From NCBI GenBank assembly GCA_037576195.1, contig CM075101.1:19530001-19594000 (forward strand): a DNA stretch of 64,000 bases, written 5' to 3'. The notes beneath the pieces were generated by a model that was not told where the DNA came from, did no database searches, and saw nothing but the letters and a program-made list of their open reading frames with translations. Numbering within the stretch: position 1 is the first letter of the stretch; each line of letters begins with the position of its first letter. The translations under genes were made by a program, and so were the position numbers. Of the stretch, positions 1-10,766 are shown piece after piece. The stretch comes from Phytoseiulus persimilis (lineage: Eukaryota; Arthropoda; Arachnida; Mesostigmata; Phytoseiidae).

Positions 1-3000
1 AAATTTGTATACCAGTCGCTTCGATGCGATTAGAACCGTGTCAGTGCACCGTACGCCGGCTATGAAGCCAGTGTTCACTAACACGGCACAGTCTAACGGT
101 AAGAGCCAGTTTCGGTTCCGTTGTTTCTGCCAGGAAACGTTGGCTTCCCACGTCTCCGATTCGTCGAACGAGCTAATCAAGTCCCCATTCCGTCACTACA
201 GGACAGAACGTGAAACACGCGGCAGTCCTGGCTGAGCATGGTGTGAATTACGATAATCCACTCAACCCCATCGTTCTGGCGAAACAGCGGGAGGAGCGTC
301 TCAAGAAAGAAAAATCGAGACTGGCAGCTGCTCAGGCAGCTGGTAGCGCGACTGCAACGACTGCGTCGACGGCTACTTCCACAACGGCGTCGCAGTCCAC
401 CATCACGAGCACTGCGTCCACTCCGACCGCATCGTCCGCGGCGACTGCGGCCTCTGGCCTCAGCAGGGGCACGATTCCGCAGTCCGGAAGCGCAGCCGCT
501 CCGTCTCCGAGTACACCATCGACTTCAACGTTAGCAGCGAATCCTTCGACCCCGACGACGACATCGACGCCTTCGACAGCAGCAGGCTCGGTCACCACAC
601 CTGCACCATCTGTGATGGCTGTCGTTGGTGGAGGCCACATAGTCACTACCGAGGCCCAGAAGATCATCAGCAGTTCTCAGCCTCAACCCATCGCCGCGGT
701 GAGTCTTTCACGTAACATACGTACGAGGGAGCCAAACCGGCCAGGACTGTCTCCAGAGCCGATGGCCGAATGGCGGCTTGACGTAATCACGCCAAGCGGT
801 GTGGGGACGGTCGCGCATCTAATGCTAGTGGACTCAGAATGTTCGAATGACTACTAATTTGGGTGACCCTCCTGCTTGCAGTCCTCAAACCCGATTCGAA
901 CAACCCAACTGGTCGCTACTACCCCCGTTGTGTCCGTTACGAGCCTTTCACCGGCGCAGATACAAGCCGCCCAACGTGGCATGGCAGGTCGCAGTGTGAC
1001 GCCGAGCCAACAGCTGCAGTTCCAAACCTTGAAACATTCAACGTTGATTCGCCAACAGGGAGGACAGCCCGTTCGTAGTGGACCGGAACAGACGCAGCTA
1101 AAACGAATTCAGCAGGTGGTGACCTCACAGGCCGTCAAGGTCACTTCGCAAGGGTCCGCTGGCGGCCGGTTGGTGACGACTCAGGCTGGCACTAAAATTG
1201 GACAGGTTGTCAATCAGGCGGTTAAAACGGGTGCTACGACAAGAGCTGTCGTCAATGAGGCTGATTTGACCCAGCTCCTTAAGGGAAGTCAAGCTGGCGG
1301 GCAGAAGATGTTGGCTACGGGTGCCACTCTCGTCAAACCAAGCGCAGTTTCTTTGCCTGCTTCGGCTGTAACCGTGACCGGTGAGAATCCTCTACGTGTT
1401 TTCATCTTCGAATGAAGTTCTGTTTGCCGTTCATATCGTGCTGGCGCATGGATTAACCTCTGAGTGCGGCCTCTGCAACCCCCCTCCTCGCGCAGCAGGA
1501 CTTCCAGCATTCGCTGCGAGGGAGTTCCCTCAGCTCGCTCTACGACCGCTGTTTTCTGTTTATTTCCAGGAATTACCCTGCCCGTTGCCGCAGCGACAGC
1601 TGCCCAAGGGGCGAAGGGCACACCATCCGCGGGTGCTACCGTTCAGCATCAGAGGATTCTCCTCCAACCGTTGAAGAAACAACCTCAGCAGTCTGTAAAA
1701 ACGTCTCCTGCAGGTGCTCTGCAAACGACGACTGTTCAAATCGTCCACCAACAACCGGGCAGTTCGGCTGGCCAGACACAGAACGCTCCCATCAAACCGG
1801 TGGCCGTTTCGCAGATCATCAAGCACGTCCTGCCGGGCCCGCAATCCGCGAATTTCGTCCTGGCTACAACGACATCAGCCGGCAGCACCCCGGGCACCAT
1901 CAACACCCCCAACGCACAGACTCAAAACCAGCTGCTGACGGCTCTTCAGCAAGGCGTCAAGCCGAGTATAGCGACCGTGACGCTGGCGCCCGCCTCCAGC
2001 AGTCTCGGCGGCACGAGGTTCCTTACCGTGCAGCAACAATCGAAAGCAATGCTTGCCAAGCAACACGGGGAAACTGCCGTTCTCCAGATTCCAGTCTCTT
2101 GTGGCCCAAACGTTCCCCCTTCGATACAAGCAGTTCAGGCCGCACTCCAAGCCGCTCGCGTCCAGCAAGCTGCTTCGGGGAAAGCCCCTCAAAACCTTCC
2201 GTACACCATGCGGATCAGGCACACCAGTCCTGCGCCTCAAGGTCAGCAACAGCAGGGCCAGCAGACAGTCCAGCAACAACAGCACGCACCGAAACCCCAA
2301 CAGCTGCAGCTCCAATCCCAACAGCTCCAACAACAGCAACTCCATCTACAGACCCAGCAACAACTGACTCAACAACAAATCCAGCCTCAGAATCAGCAAC
2401 AGCAACTCCAATTGCAACAACACACCACCGCGACCACGACGTCGGTGGCTGCCACCACAACCACCACCACCTCACAGAACACCACACAACAGCCGATCAA
2501 AACGCAAATAAATATTCCACAGACCGCTCTGCAAACCCAACTGCAGACACAGTCGCAACTGCAGCAACAATTGCAGCAGCAAACGCTTCAACAAGCTCTT
2601 CAACAGCAGCCAGCCCAGCAGTTACAGCAGCAACAAGTTACACAACAAATTCAACAACAATCACAGACAAATCTCATTCAACAACAGCAACAGCCCAGTC
2701 AGGCAACGAATCAACAACACACGATACAACAGAGTCAGCAACAACAAACTCAACCTACTCAACAGCTTCAGCAGCTTATCGTCCACCAACAAACGATCAC
2801 AACATCGGCTAGTGGTCAGAATTCGACGTTGATTCCTGCAACGATCGCCACGACGATCAGGCCGACTCAAATTCAGACTTCGCAATTGACTCCGGTGGCC
2901 GTCGTTCAGTCGCAACTTCAGGCCCCCCAGTCTCAAGCGAGTCAGCAGCAAGCGGCGCTGCAGCAGGCTACTGCGCAAACGACCACGACGCCAACTTCAC

Positions 3001-3071
3001 AAGTTCAGAATGTCCCTAGTCAGGCGAGTCAAGTAACGAACCCCAACAAGCAGAACGCTCAACAGCAGTAG
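1..3071 (+). CDS. p400/Domino-family chromatin remodeller, C-terminal part (partial, 5' end outside window)
   Basis: Four exons join in phase: 1-98, 202-698, 882-1380 and 1570-3071 (TAG stop), giving about 864 residues. Donors GTAAGA, GTGAGT and GTGAGA and pyrimidine-rich acceptors are visible. Near the start of exon 202-698 lies a conserved-looking block (HAAVLAEHGVNYDNPLNP, then a basic KQREERLKKEKSR helix) resembling the segment downstream of the SANT region in EP400 and fly Domino. The rest is low complexity: Ala/Thr/Ser-rich in exon 2, a moderately conserved central part in exon 3 (QIQAAQRGMAGRSVTPSQQL), then a long Gln-rich tail in exon 4. Family knowledge: these are SWI2/SNF2 ATPases of the NuA4/TIP60 or SWR1-type complexes that exchange histone variants. 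The ATPase, HSA and SANT domains must lie to the left. The family call rests on the single block plus the Q-rich tail; another large Q-rich nuclear cofactor is the alternative. Confidence 0.65.
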
Positions 3072-6000
3072 AGCAAGAAGGAATGGCAGGGATTGTTACC
3101 ACATTGAGATGACTTGGAGTAGAACTCTGACTTGTGAAAGGTGATCTGACCGAGTCCAGTTTTTTGTATGTCACCGCATTCTTTTGTCAGAAAATTTTAT
3201 GTGGCTTCCTATTCTCGTTGAAGTCAGCAGTCTTTGGAATTTTTCTACGAATTCTCACTTTTTCGCTGAGACCCGAGTCTCAACGGTCGATGGTCGATCG
3301 ATCGTTGCGCTCACCACGAATCGGGACTCTCTTTTGAGTGGAGGGATCCAAACGTCTTGGAGAATTCCGAGAGCGCTCCGCCATTGAACCAGTCCCCGGA
3401 GTTCCTCACCATTATGTTGTTTATGCCATCGATATACTAGAACAAGGACGCGTCAGTCACCACCCTCACAAACACAAATACTTACACGATTGTTGGACCG
3501 AAAGCTGGAGATGCTATTGCGTGATACTTGGTACTCGCGGGAACTTCAATGGAGCTGATTCAAATGCGCATGTGGGAAGGAAACGTAATGCGCGAAATGG
3601 AGTTAAACGATGCGACGAATAGCAGAAGTCGATCAAATCATCACCGGATAGAGCCGGTGTCAATGAAGTGATCGTCTACAATCCAGACCTCGAGTCTTCG
3701 ACGACGGCGAAACCTCAAATTTAGCATCCGACATCGTGAAGACAACTCGAATCCAGTCGGCTCCAACAGGACAGCCATAGATTGTCCGTTCACAACTCGG
3801 AAAAGGTGAGTGTCGTCCAAGTGAGAGTGCTGCGTGGCGTCCTGCCAGGAGGTTCGTCCTCCTGAGCCTGATTCCTCTGCCGTCGGAAGATTGCGATTCC
3901 TTGAGTTCTTCCTGCAATTCGGTCGTGAAACATGAATTCGACGCCGCTCGAACCAAAGTGTTGTCCGGGGCCGAACCGCCAGTCGATTTCGGTGTCCCTG
4001 TTCATTGCACTTGGCTGAGAGCGACCGAATTGGGTTTTCGAATAAGCCGGATCAGAACTAATCTCGTGATTCATTTTCCAGAGACCTCGCCGGAGATTTG
4101 ATACATGAGTCTGTTCAATCAATTCATGACGATGTTTCGTGAAATGGCGTTGTGTAGTTTACAATAAACTAAATCGTTAGGTATGACTGTGCGGAGGAAG
4201 AGCGAATTGCGGATGAGCCTCAATTTCTCTGATGTATAAATATAGAATGATGAAGATACGGAAGGAAGCGAGGGTCTCCATTCGAGATGAAATTGAGAAG
4301 GAAACAAACCTGTCTATAAATACTATTGAAAGCATCCTGACTCGAGAACGTGAAATTATGCTTACGTCAACCTGCTGGAGATTGTGCTACAAGAAAGCAT
4401 TCTCTATCGCATCGGAGCTCTATGACGTGCCCTGTAGAAACAAACGTGTGCTAAATTCATACAGTTCGAATATATCATAAGCGCAAGGTGGATCATGGAT
4501 CAGAAGTGGATTGCAATTTGGTACACGGACTCCATTCGTTTGCGTCGGCAAGTGTTATTCAATAAAACGGCATGAAGAGATGAATAAATAACTGATAGAA
4601 ACCGAATCATCGGTGTCTTTGATTACATATACTCACATCAGACTCGGAGCGCTCGGTGACATTGATGTCGGCGATCAGGTCCGAACCATGAGCACCAAAC
4701 GCAGGAATCAATTTTCTCATGTCGCTCCCAAACGGATGACTAACAGAAAGGCCGCAAGCACGGATCCAGTGGGAAATTTGATTCAACCTCCCAATTTTCA
4801 TTCGCCTTATGACATCGAAATCAATATCCCACACCCGGAACGGAATATTCCTCGATTCCCATCGAGGCCTTTCATTTCGTTCGCCTACCGTTCTGAGACT
4901 CCGAACGTCTCTCCGAGAGGGAATCACCGACATTACAGAACGCTTACAGCTCTGTCGCGAGCAGAGCTGCGGAATTGAATCACGAAAGAATACAGAAGAA
5001 GGCGGTCGTACAGGCGAAAGAAGCCCAATGAGTTTCATTTATCGCGCTTACTGAGCTGACTGTGCATGGGGAAGGTGTGGTATTTGGCGTCCTCGTTCGG
5101 GAAAGAACGCCTACAAACCAATTGTGAAGCTCTGTGTGAAAACCACCCATCGACGTCTGGGTCGAACATTGGAGCATATTTTAATGGAGTCAAGTTTTCA
5201 CCTCAAGCAGTTGACAGGGTTTCTCCGAGGCTGTGTAATTTTCGATTGAGATCTAAACAAACCAACTCCCAACTTATCTCGTTTGAAACGACTGAACGCA
5301 GAACTCGACCCCTCCCTCAATGGGCACCGTGGTCTGTGGTGATGCGTCGCTCAACTGGTTTTCGGATGCATCCGGGACTTCGGCTCAATGATATAGCAAT
5401 ATACAACTGCTGAGATCAATTTAGAATCGACTGATATTTCCTGGCACCTGCCAACATCTCCAGAATCGGGAAAGCTCAGAATACTCTCAATTTTTTCCGA
5501 AGTTCGTCTGAAAATAAAGGGCAGCTTCCTCAACGGCTCACGGCGAGACTGGAGCAAGGTCTCTGGGAATCATGACCCGCGAAACTGCCTCCAGTAATAC
5601 CTTCTCAACGGTCGCGATGTAAGGAACTCCATACTTCGGGAGATGTCTTGCGTGATTTCGGTCGATGCGAGCTTATCGCCGTTGATGAGTCGGGCTGGCC
5701 ATATTTTGTTGGACGAAATGCTCATCCGTGCGTGGTGAATGAGCTCCGAAGATCCAACTTGGCCCTTGAGCTCATTACCTCTTCCGGTGTTTCGCGATAC
5801 GCGGGTTGTGCTGGGAACACTACAATCGATAGCGGCTTTAGAATCCTAGAAATTCCAGACATTTATGGAATTCCATCCAACCTCTGAAAACACGGGACTT
5901 GGATGCTTTTCAATTCCAGCATTCCGTGGATTTTCTACTCATCCGCAGGGGAATTCAGCGAGAAGACCGAGTCAAAACGACAGTCTTAGTCGGGACGTGG

Positions 6001-7260
6001 CCCGTCCAGCTGTTCTTTCGGAAACAATCCATCCAACTGGAATCCCCACCGCATATGCGAAAAATCGGAGTCGGAGACACCTCATCTTAGTTGATTCCAC
6101 AGAGATTCATAACAAGCCGACCGCTCACGAGTTTAGGCATCGGAATACCTCGTTCCATCTCTAAGATGAGTTCACAAGTTTTCGTGCGAGGAATTCGTCG
6201 CAGACATGTTTCGCCGCAGCGAGAAACCTGCGGCAGGATTTCCGGTGATTTGATGGATGGCGGAATCTCGACATGAACCTCCTGCGGCAAAGCTCTGACA
6301 CCCCTACGTGTGCTCATTCTATCCAAACCAAAAGTCTGATGCGGATCGTCGATCGATATATATATCGCGAATCAATCCAAGATGTGGATTTGATTCTAGT
6401 CGGTTCGACACCAGATTTCTCTGAGTGGAAACGAAAAATTCTCAGGAGTAACGACGAGATACTCCGCACTGTTTTCATCTGTCGGGCCGAGCTCGAGTTC
6501 TTGATCAATGGAATTTTCGAGTTTTCAGGTCTAACCGATTGAGTGGCCACTTTCAGATTCATCCTTGACACCGGAACTACCGGTTGCACGGAGCATTCCC
6601 GAGCGAAGTGGAGAAGAGACAGCAGATGGACTCAAGTCCAGGGATGAACTCCTCGTGCCCATCCCACCACGCCGCCCGTCTTGCGTACAATGCTCGCTTC
6701 AAACAGATAAGTTGCTGTTGGTGGGAGAGGCATCAACAGTAGCCCGCTTCTCAGGAGCTCGAAGTAGATGTTGCGCCCTGAGGCGCTCAGGATTATCAAT
6801 CCGCTCTTCTCTGCGAATTTTTCGAGCGATTCTCGTCGCCGGGGAATCTCGCGTACCAGAGAGCGTAGATCTTTTCGGACCAATCGATTCCAGTTACGGC
6901 CGATTGAATTGGATTCCTCTGTCCGAAGAGGGAGTGGATCCTTGGACCAAGGAGATACCCATTACTTCTCCCTTGGGGATACCTTCGAGAACCCACGCTA
7001 AGCTGGGCTTGTTTCCGGTTTTCGCCGAGGGCGAGGTCCGGCCGGAGCCTCATTCAGGACCGTTGATCCTTTGCGTGGGCCGCTGGAAGTTTTCAGGGCT
7101 CAGTTTATCTTGCTCTCCTCATCCTGCCTTCTCCCATAGCCCCTCTCCCGTTTTCGTTCGTTCGCCTCTCGGCGTTCGTGGGCTACGTCGCTCGTGCCGG
7201 CACGAGCAGCCTCTCCCACCGCCGCGGCCAGGAGTTTTTCTTCTTCTCCTCCTTGCGGAC
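3072..7260. other. 3' UTR and intergenic DNA, no gene recognised
   Basis: This follows the stop codon of the p400-like gene. An AATAAA at 4163-4168 is one possible polyadenylation signal, about 1.1 kb past the stop, but it is not decisive. Open frames here, including a 246-codon plus frame at 6565-7305, lack splice context, recognisable domains or a coding-like composition, and the longest overlaps an antisense mariner fragment. Confidence 0.5.
7190..7207. repeat. perfect 18-bp palindrome
   Basis: GCTCGTGCC is followed directly by its reverse complement GGCACGAGC, without a spacer. It lies just outside the mariner fragment. No function is evident. Confidence 0.85.
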
Positions 7261-7434
7261 TTCCTGAATCCATCCAATCTTCTTCAAGAGGTCAGAAACG
7301 GTTGAAGAGGCAACTTGTAGCTGAGCGGCGAGCTCTCTCTGCCTTCGAATGTCATCATGGCTCAACAAAACCTGTAGCTCGGTATCTCCAAACTTCTGCG
7401 GGGGTCTCCGATTCTCCAATTCCGCTGACAGCAT
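7261..7434 (-). mobile_element. mariner-like transposase fragment (N-terminal helix-turn-helix region)
   Basis: The minus-strand translation contains a run from RRPPQKFGDTELQVLLSHDD through RQRELAAQLQVASSTVSDLL to KKIGWIQE. Its order and spacing match the region of mariner transposases just before the DDE catalytic domain: the linker ending in a phenylalanine, an acidic LQxLL helix, the QLA.QL helix-turn-helix and the conserved G.IQ turn. Similarity stops at both sides; no catalytic Asp residues or terminal inverted repeats are visible. It is therefore a short relic, about 58 codons, that by chance is still open. The alternative is another helix-turn-helix DNA-binding fragment, but the whole pattern fits mariner best. 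Confidence 0.6.
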
Positions 7435-8383
7435 GACCGCCCTAAACTTCTACGAGCATTCGGTGCGGCTATGTAGCGTTTCTCTCCATGTTGTGGATCG
7501 ACGTGGATCTATGCGAGCAACTTTTCCGAGACCGACGGGCATGACGAGGTCCTCCCCAAGTGCCACGGACGTGAGTCAATGCAATTTGAATCTCCCGGCC
7601 ATCGCTGATAACCAGCCCGAGCCCTGCGAGAGCACCGCGCAACCGTGCGTGTGCAATACGACGACGAGTGTGAGGTGATGCCTGCTTACATGAGTCAAGA
7701 TGACCTGAATGGATTCGCCGGTCATCTCGACTCTTATGTTAGAACAAACGACACGGATGACAAGAGGATTTCATCGATTTCAACATCACTAATCGGGAAT
7801 TTCCGTGTCGTCCGCGAAGCTCCGCAAGAATGACGGCCCGAGTCACGGCTAGCGGTGACAGAATATTCTATCCGTCAGAGACCGATTGGAGATCAGGCGG
7901 AATCGAAGCTCAAATGGTTTACCAACTCGTTTTTCCTCAGACTTCTCTGAATTGAGTTGAAAGATTGTGCACAAATCCGCGAGAGACCAATCCACGCGTG
8001 AAACGGCACAGCGCTGAGGATAATTGCTATTTGTTAGATAGCGATTCGCGAGCCAAACGTCACGTTGATATAGCGCGGACGGAGAGGATACAAGCAGGTA
8101 ATGAGCCGGGATCTACACCGGAACTTCTATACAGGAAGTCAATCGTGAATGTTGCCGATGCATGTTGGGTGAGTATTTGATCTTCTGCTGAACTTGACGC
8201 CGTTTTTTCCCATGCATTTTTGCATAGAGGAAGAATGTTTGGTTCTCGAAAGTTCTCTCACTCACGAGCAACTCCGATCCAATCGGAACTTTCATGTTTA
8301 GAAGAGACCTCAACATCCACGTCGACTACAAACTTGCCTCAGACCGCACATGCTGCTCTTCTCAATCAAAGAAGACCAGTTAC
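7435..8383. other. intergenic, nothing recognised
   Basis: No open frame with coding character, splice context or known motif was seen on either strand between the mariner relic and the hAT-like element. Confidence 0.4.
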
Positions 8384-8738
8384 CAGGGTTTGCAAAAGAT
8401 CGCCTTTTCAGGGCCGCAAGCCCGCGCGCGCCCGCGACTGCCGCGTCGGGACGGCGGGCTGAAACCCGCGAGATTTGACCGCGAAAGCCCGCGGATTGAC
8501 TTACATTACTATAACTATCATCAAACTCCGCTAAATATAAGTGTCAGTCGAGATTCCTGGGGCGAGTTCCGTCGAGCCCGCAGCAAAGCCTGCAAGCCCA
8601 GGGTCTTCGGGACCGCGGGCTTGGGATCGCCGAGCTTCAGGCCGCGGTTTTCATTCGCGGGCTTTCTATTGCGGTTACCCGCAAAATTCATAGACCGCGA
8701 GCTCGCGCTCCTGAAAATGCGGGCTTTTGCGAACCGTA
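8384..8738. mobile_element. hAT-like non-autonomous element (MITE) with GC-rich subterminal repeats
   Basis: The left end reads CAGGGTTTGCAAAAG and the right end, reverse-complemented, TACGGTTCGCAAAAG: 12 of 15 bases agree, and the CAGGG start is typical of hAT elements. The 8 bases outside each end (CCAGTTAC at 8376-8383 and CCGTTCAC at 8739-8746) agree at 5 of 8 positions, as expected of a decayed 8-bp target duplication. Inside, many direct and inverted copies of GCCCGCG/CGCGGGC crowd both ends around an AT-richer core at about 8500-8545, which is how hAT subterminal transposase sites are often laid out. No transposase is encoded, so it would need one supplied in trans. The family call is inference from ends and architecture. 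Confidence 0.6.
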
Positions 8739-10766
8739 CCGTTCACGCATTCGCTTGGGAACTTTCCTCATCACGCAAAGCGTCAGGAATAGTCGTGTAA
8801 TCATCTGTCCTCTGTTAGAAGATCTTCCAAAACTCGCCTGTGGAGTCTCAGACGGTCTGGGCGACTCATCGAGGGTGTGAGGATCGAGTGAGGCTGTGAT
8901 TCGAAGTATCTCAAGTCGTCTGCCGTCACCGATATAGGTTAGCCACAAAAACGGACCGACACTCCGCTCGTGATCTTCGCAGCCTTGTTTGTGTCTTCGT
9001 CGGTTTGTGCGTCTGTTTCTGTCTTGGGTGGTCTGATGGATCTGCTGCCGTTTGTTGTGTGAAACCGAAAACCTGTGGTGGCCCGGAGCTCCTGGAGAAC
9101 TTCCCTGGTTATCGATCCGGTTGCAATTCGAGGACAGCTGCGCGAGCACGATGGTTTCACGAAGATTGTTGGGACCAGGAACAGGAACGGCACCCTGAAC
9201 AATTCCTTCGTGTGACAAAGAATCGATCCAGGAACAGATCGTGAAGTTTGCCATTGAGAAGATACTCCGAGGTTTCCACCGTCCCTGCGCAGAAAATCCC
9301 GCGCGCTCCCGGCGGCTCACGGACTGTCATCGTCGCAACGCGGCCAATCCAAGCGGAAGACCGCTGGCATCAATTCAAGTAAAAGCTTATCGTGATTCAT
9401 CCAATCGATGTTTCCAATATGCGGTGGCGCAAAGACACCGAGAGCAGCTCCTGCTCTGGCAGCTGGGGCCAAGGCCCGGGACGCAAAACAATGTTCTCAG
9501 ATTACGCTGGAATACCGTTCAGCGAGATCTACAGGGCCAACTAGAGTATCGGCCGAGTTTGGGTCGGGATCGTTCAGTCTGACGTTGATTCGCATGAGGA
9601 ATAAATGTTTTCAGATGGCGCTGGAACAGCGTTCAACCCAGTCCGAAGTTTGCGGTGATGAGAACGTCCGATGGGTTCGATGTCACGGGTGCGTCTGTGA
9701 AGTTTGGGAGCGGTGAGTTCCATCGCCGCGATTCCATCGAGGACTGGTTTCGAACGTCTTGAATCATGAGCAGCAATCTCGATGAGGCGAGAAGCGCGGC
9801 TTCCAACAACGCAAACGAGTTTTCAGGCTCTTTTCGAGATGCTCCGATGCATCGGGACCGAGCCGCTGCTCGAATCTTCTTCAAGAACCTTCAACTGATC
9901 CGTTGGAGGTCGTATGGGCGAGCCGAGACATTATACGGATTTCCATTTGCATGAAACCGAGGCATTGTGTTCTCCGTGGACCGCGAACTTTGGATCTTTC
10001 AAGCGAGGGGGCCCCACGGTCAGGGAGGCCGACCTAACGAGATAAATCGATAGTACCCTCTCCCTGTGCAATTCTACCTCGAATTTTCATCTACCGAGCA
10101 TCAAAAGTTTTTGAGGAAGGGAATGCTCGTTCCGATTCTCGGTTGGAGGTCAAGGAACAGCTCATCTAAGACATGCTCGAACAGGTCTGGCGAAAAGCGA
10201 ATCTCGCTCTCATCGCACAAAGGTAGGGAAGATCGGAGTATTCACGCCCAGTGTGTGATCCGAAATCTGCTCAGAAGATCCCGTTTCCCGATGGGAACAC
10301 TCTCGATCTGTTTGCGAGAATGTTGTTCGATACAAGAAAGGAGAAATGACCCCGGTGAGGTAAACGAGGGAAACCGATCTAAAGGAGGCGGATGTCGAGG
10401 AGGCTATGAGCCTCGAGGGGCATCCCGGGGGGACGAAGAACAAAGACAGGCCGATCTGCCTGCCAAGTCAAGCTGTGGGTAAACCAGGCGAACTTCGTGA
10501 GCTGTCCGTGGCACCCCATCTTTAACAGATCCCGATGGAAAAATCAGAAGGAGTAACGTTCGCTTCTTGGCCGTGGAAGGAAGTCCGCAGGTGGCGAGGG
10601 AGATTCGGCGACGAGAGCGCCACAGACTCCACGGGCTCAGTGGCGCGAAGGCACGGTGACTTTCTTCCAGTGCGCACCATCTGAATCTCATCCTGTTCTG
10701 CGACACTAACTGCAAGGTTTAAGTGCAGGTTATCTGCACGCGAGTGAGGTAACTTCGAGGAACGCG
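8739..10766. other. intergenic upstream of GTP cyclohydrolase I, one diverged short repeat
   Basis: No gene is recognised. A 33-bp sequence at 9491-9523 recurs at 9605-9637 with 27 of 33 matches (ATGTT-TCAGAT--CGCTGGAA). A 210-codon minus frame (8688-9320) begins at a non-ATG codon, is basic and overlaps the hAT-like element, and was rejected as a gene. Confidence 0.4.

Noticed and set aside
332..667. 111-codon minus frame rich in Val/Ala
   Set aside because: Shadow of the Thr/Ser-rich p400-like exon.
6565..7305. 246-codon plus open frame
   Set aside because: Antisense to the mariner fragment at its end, Pro/Ser/Arg-rich without motifs; chance frames of this size fit the low stop density here.
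8688..9320. 210-codon minus open frame
   Set aside because: No ATG at its start, very basic and polar composition, partly inside the hAT-like element, no splice or domain support.
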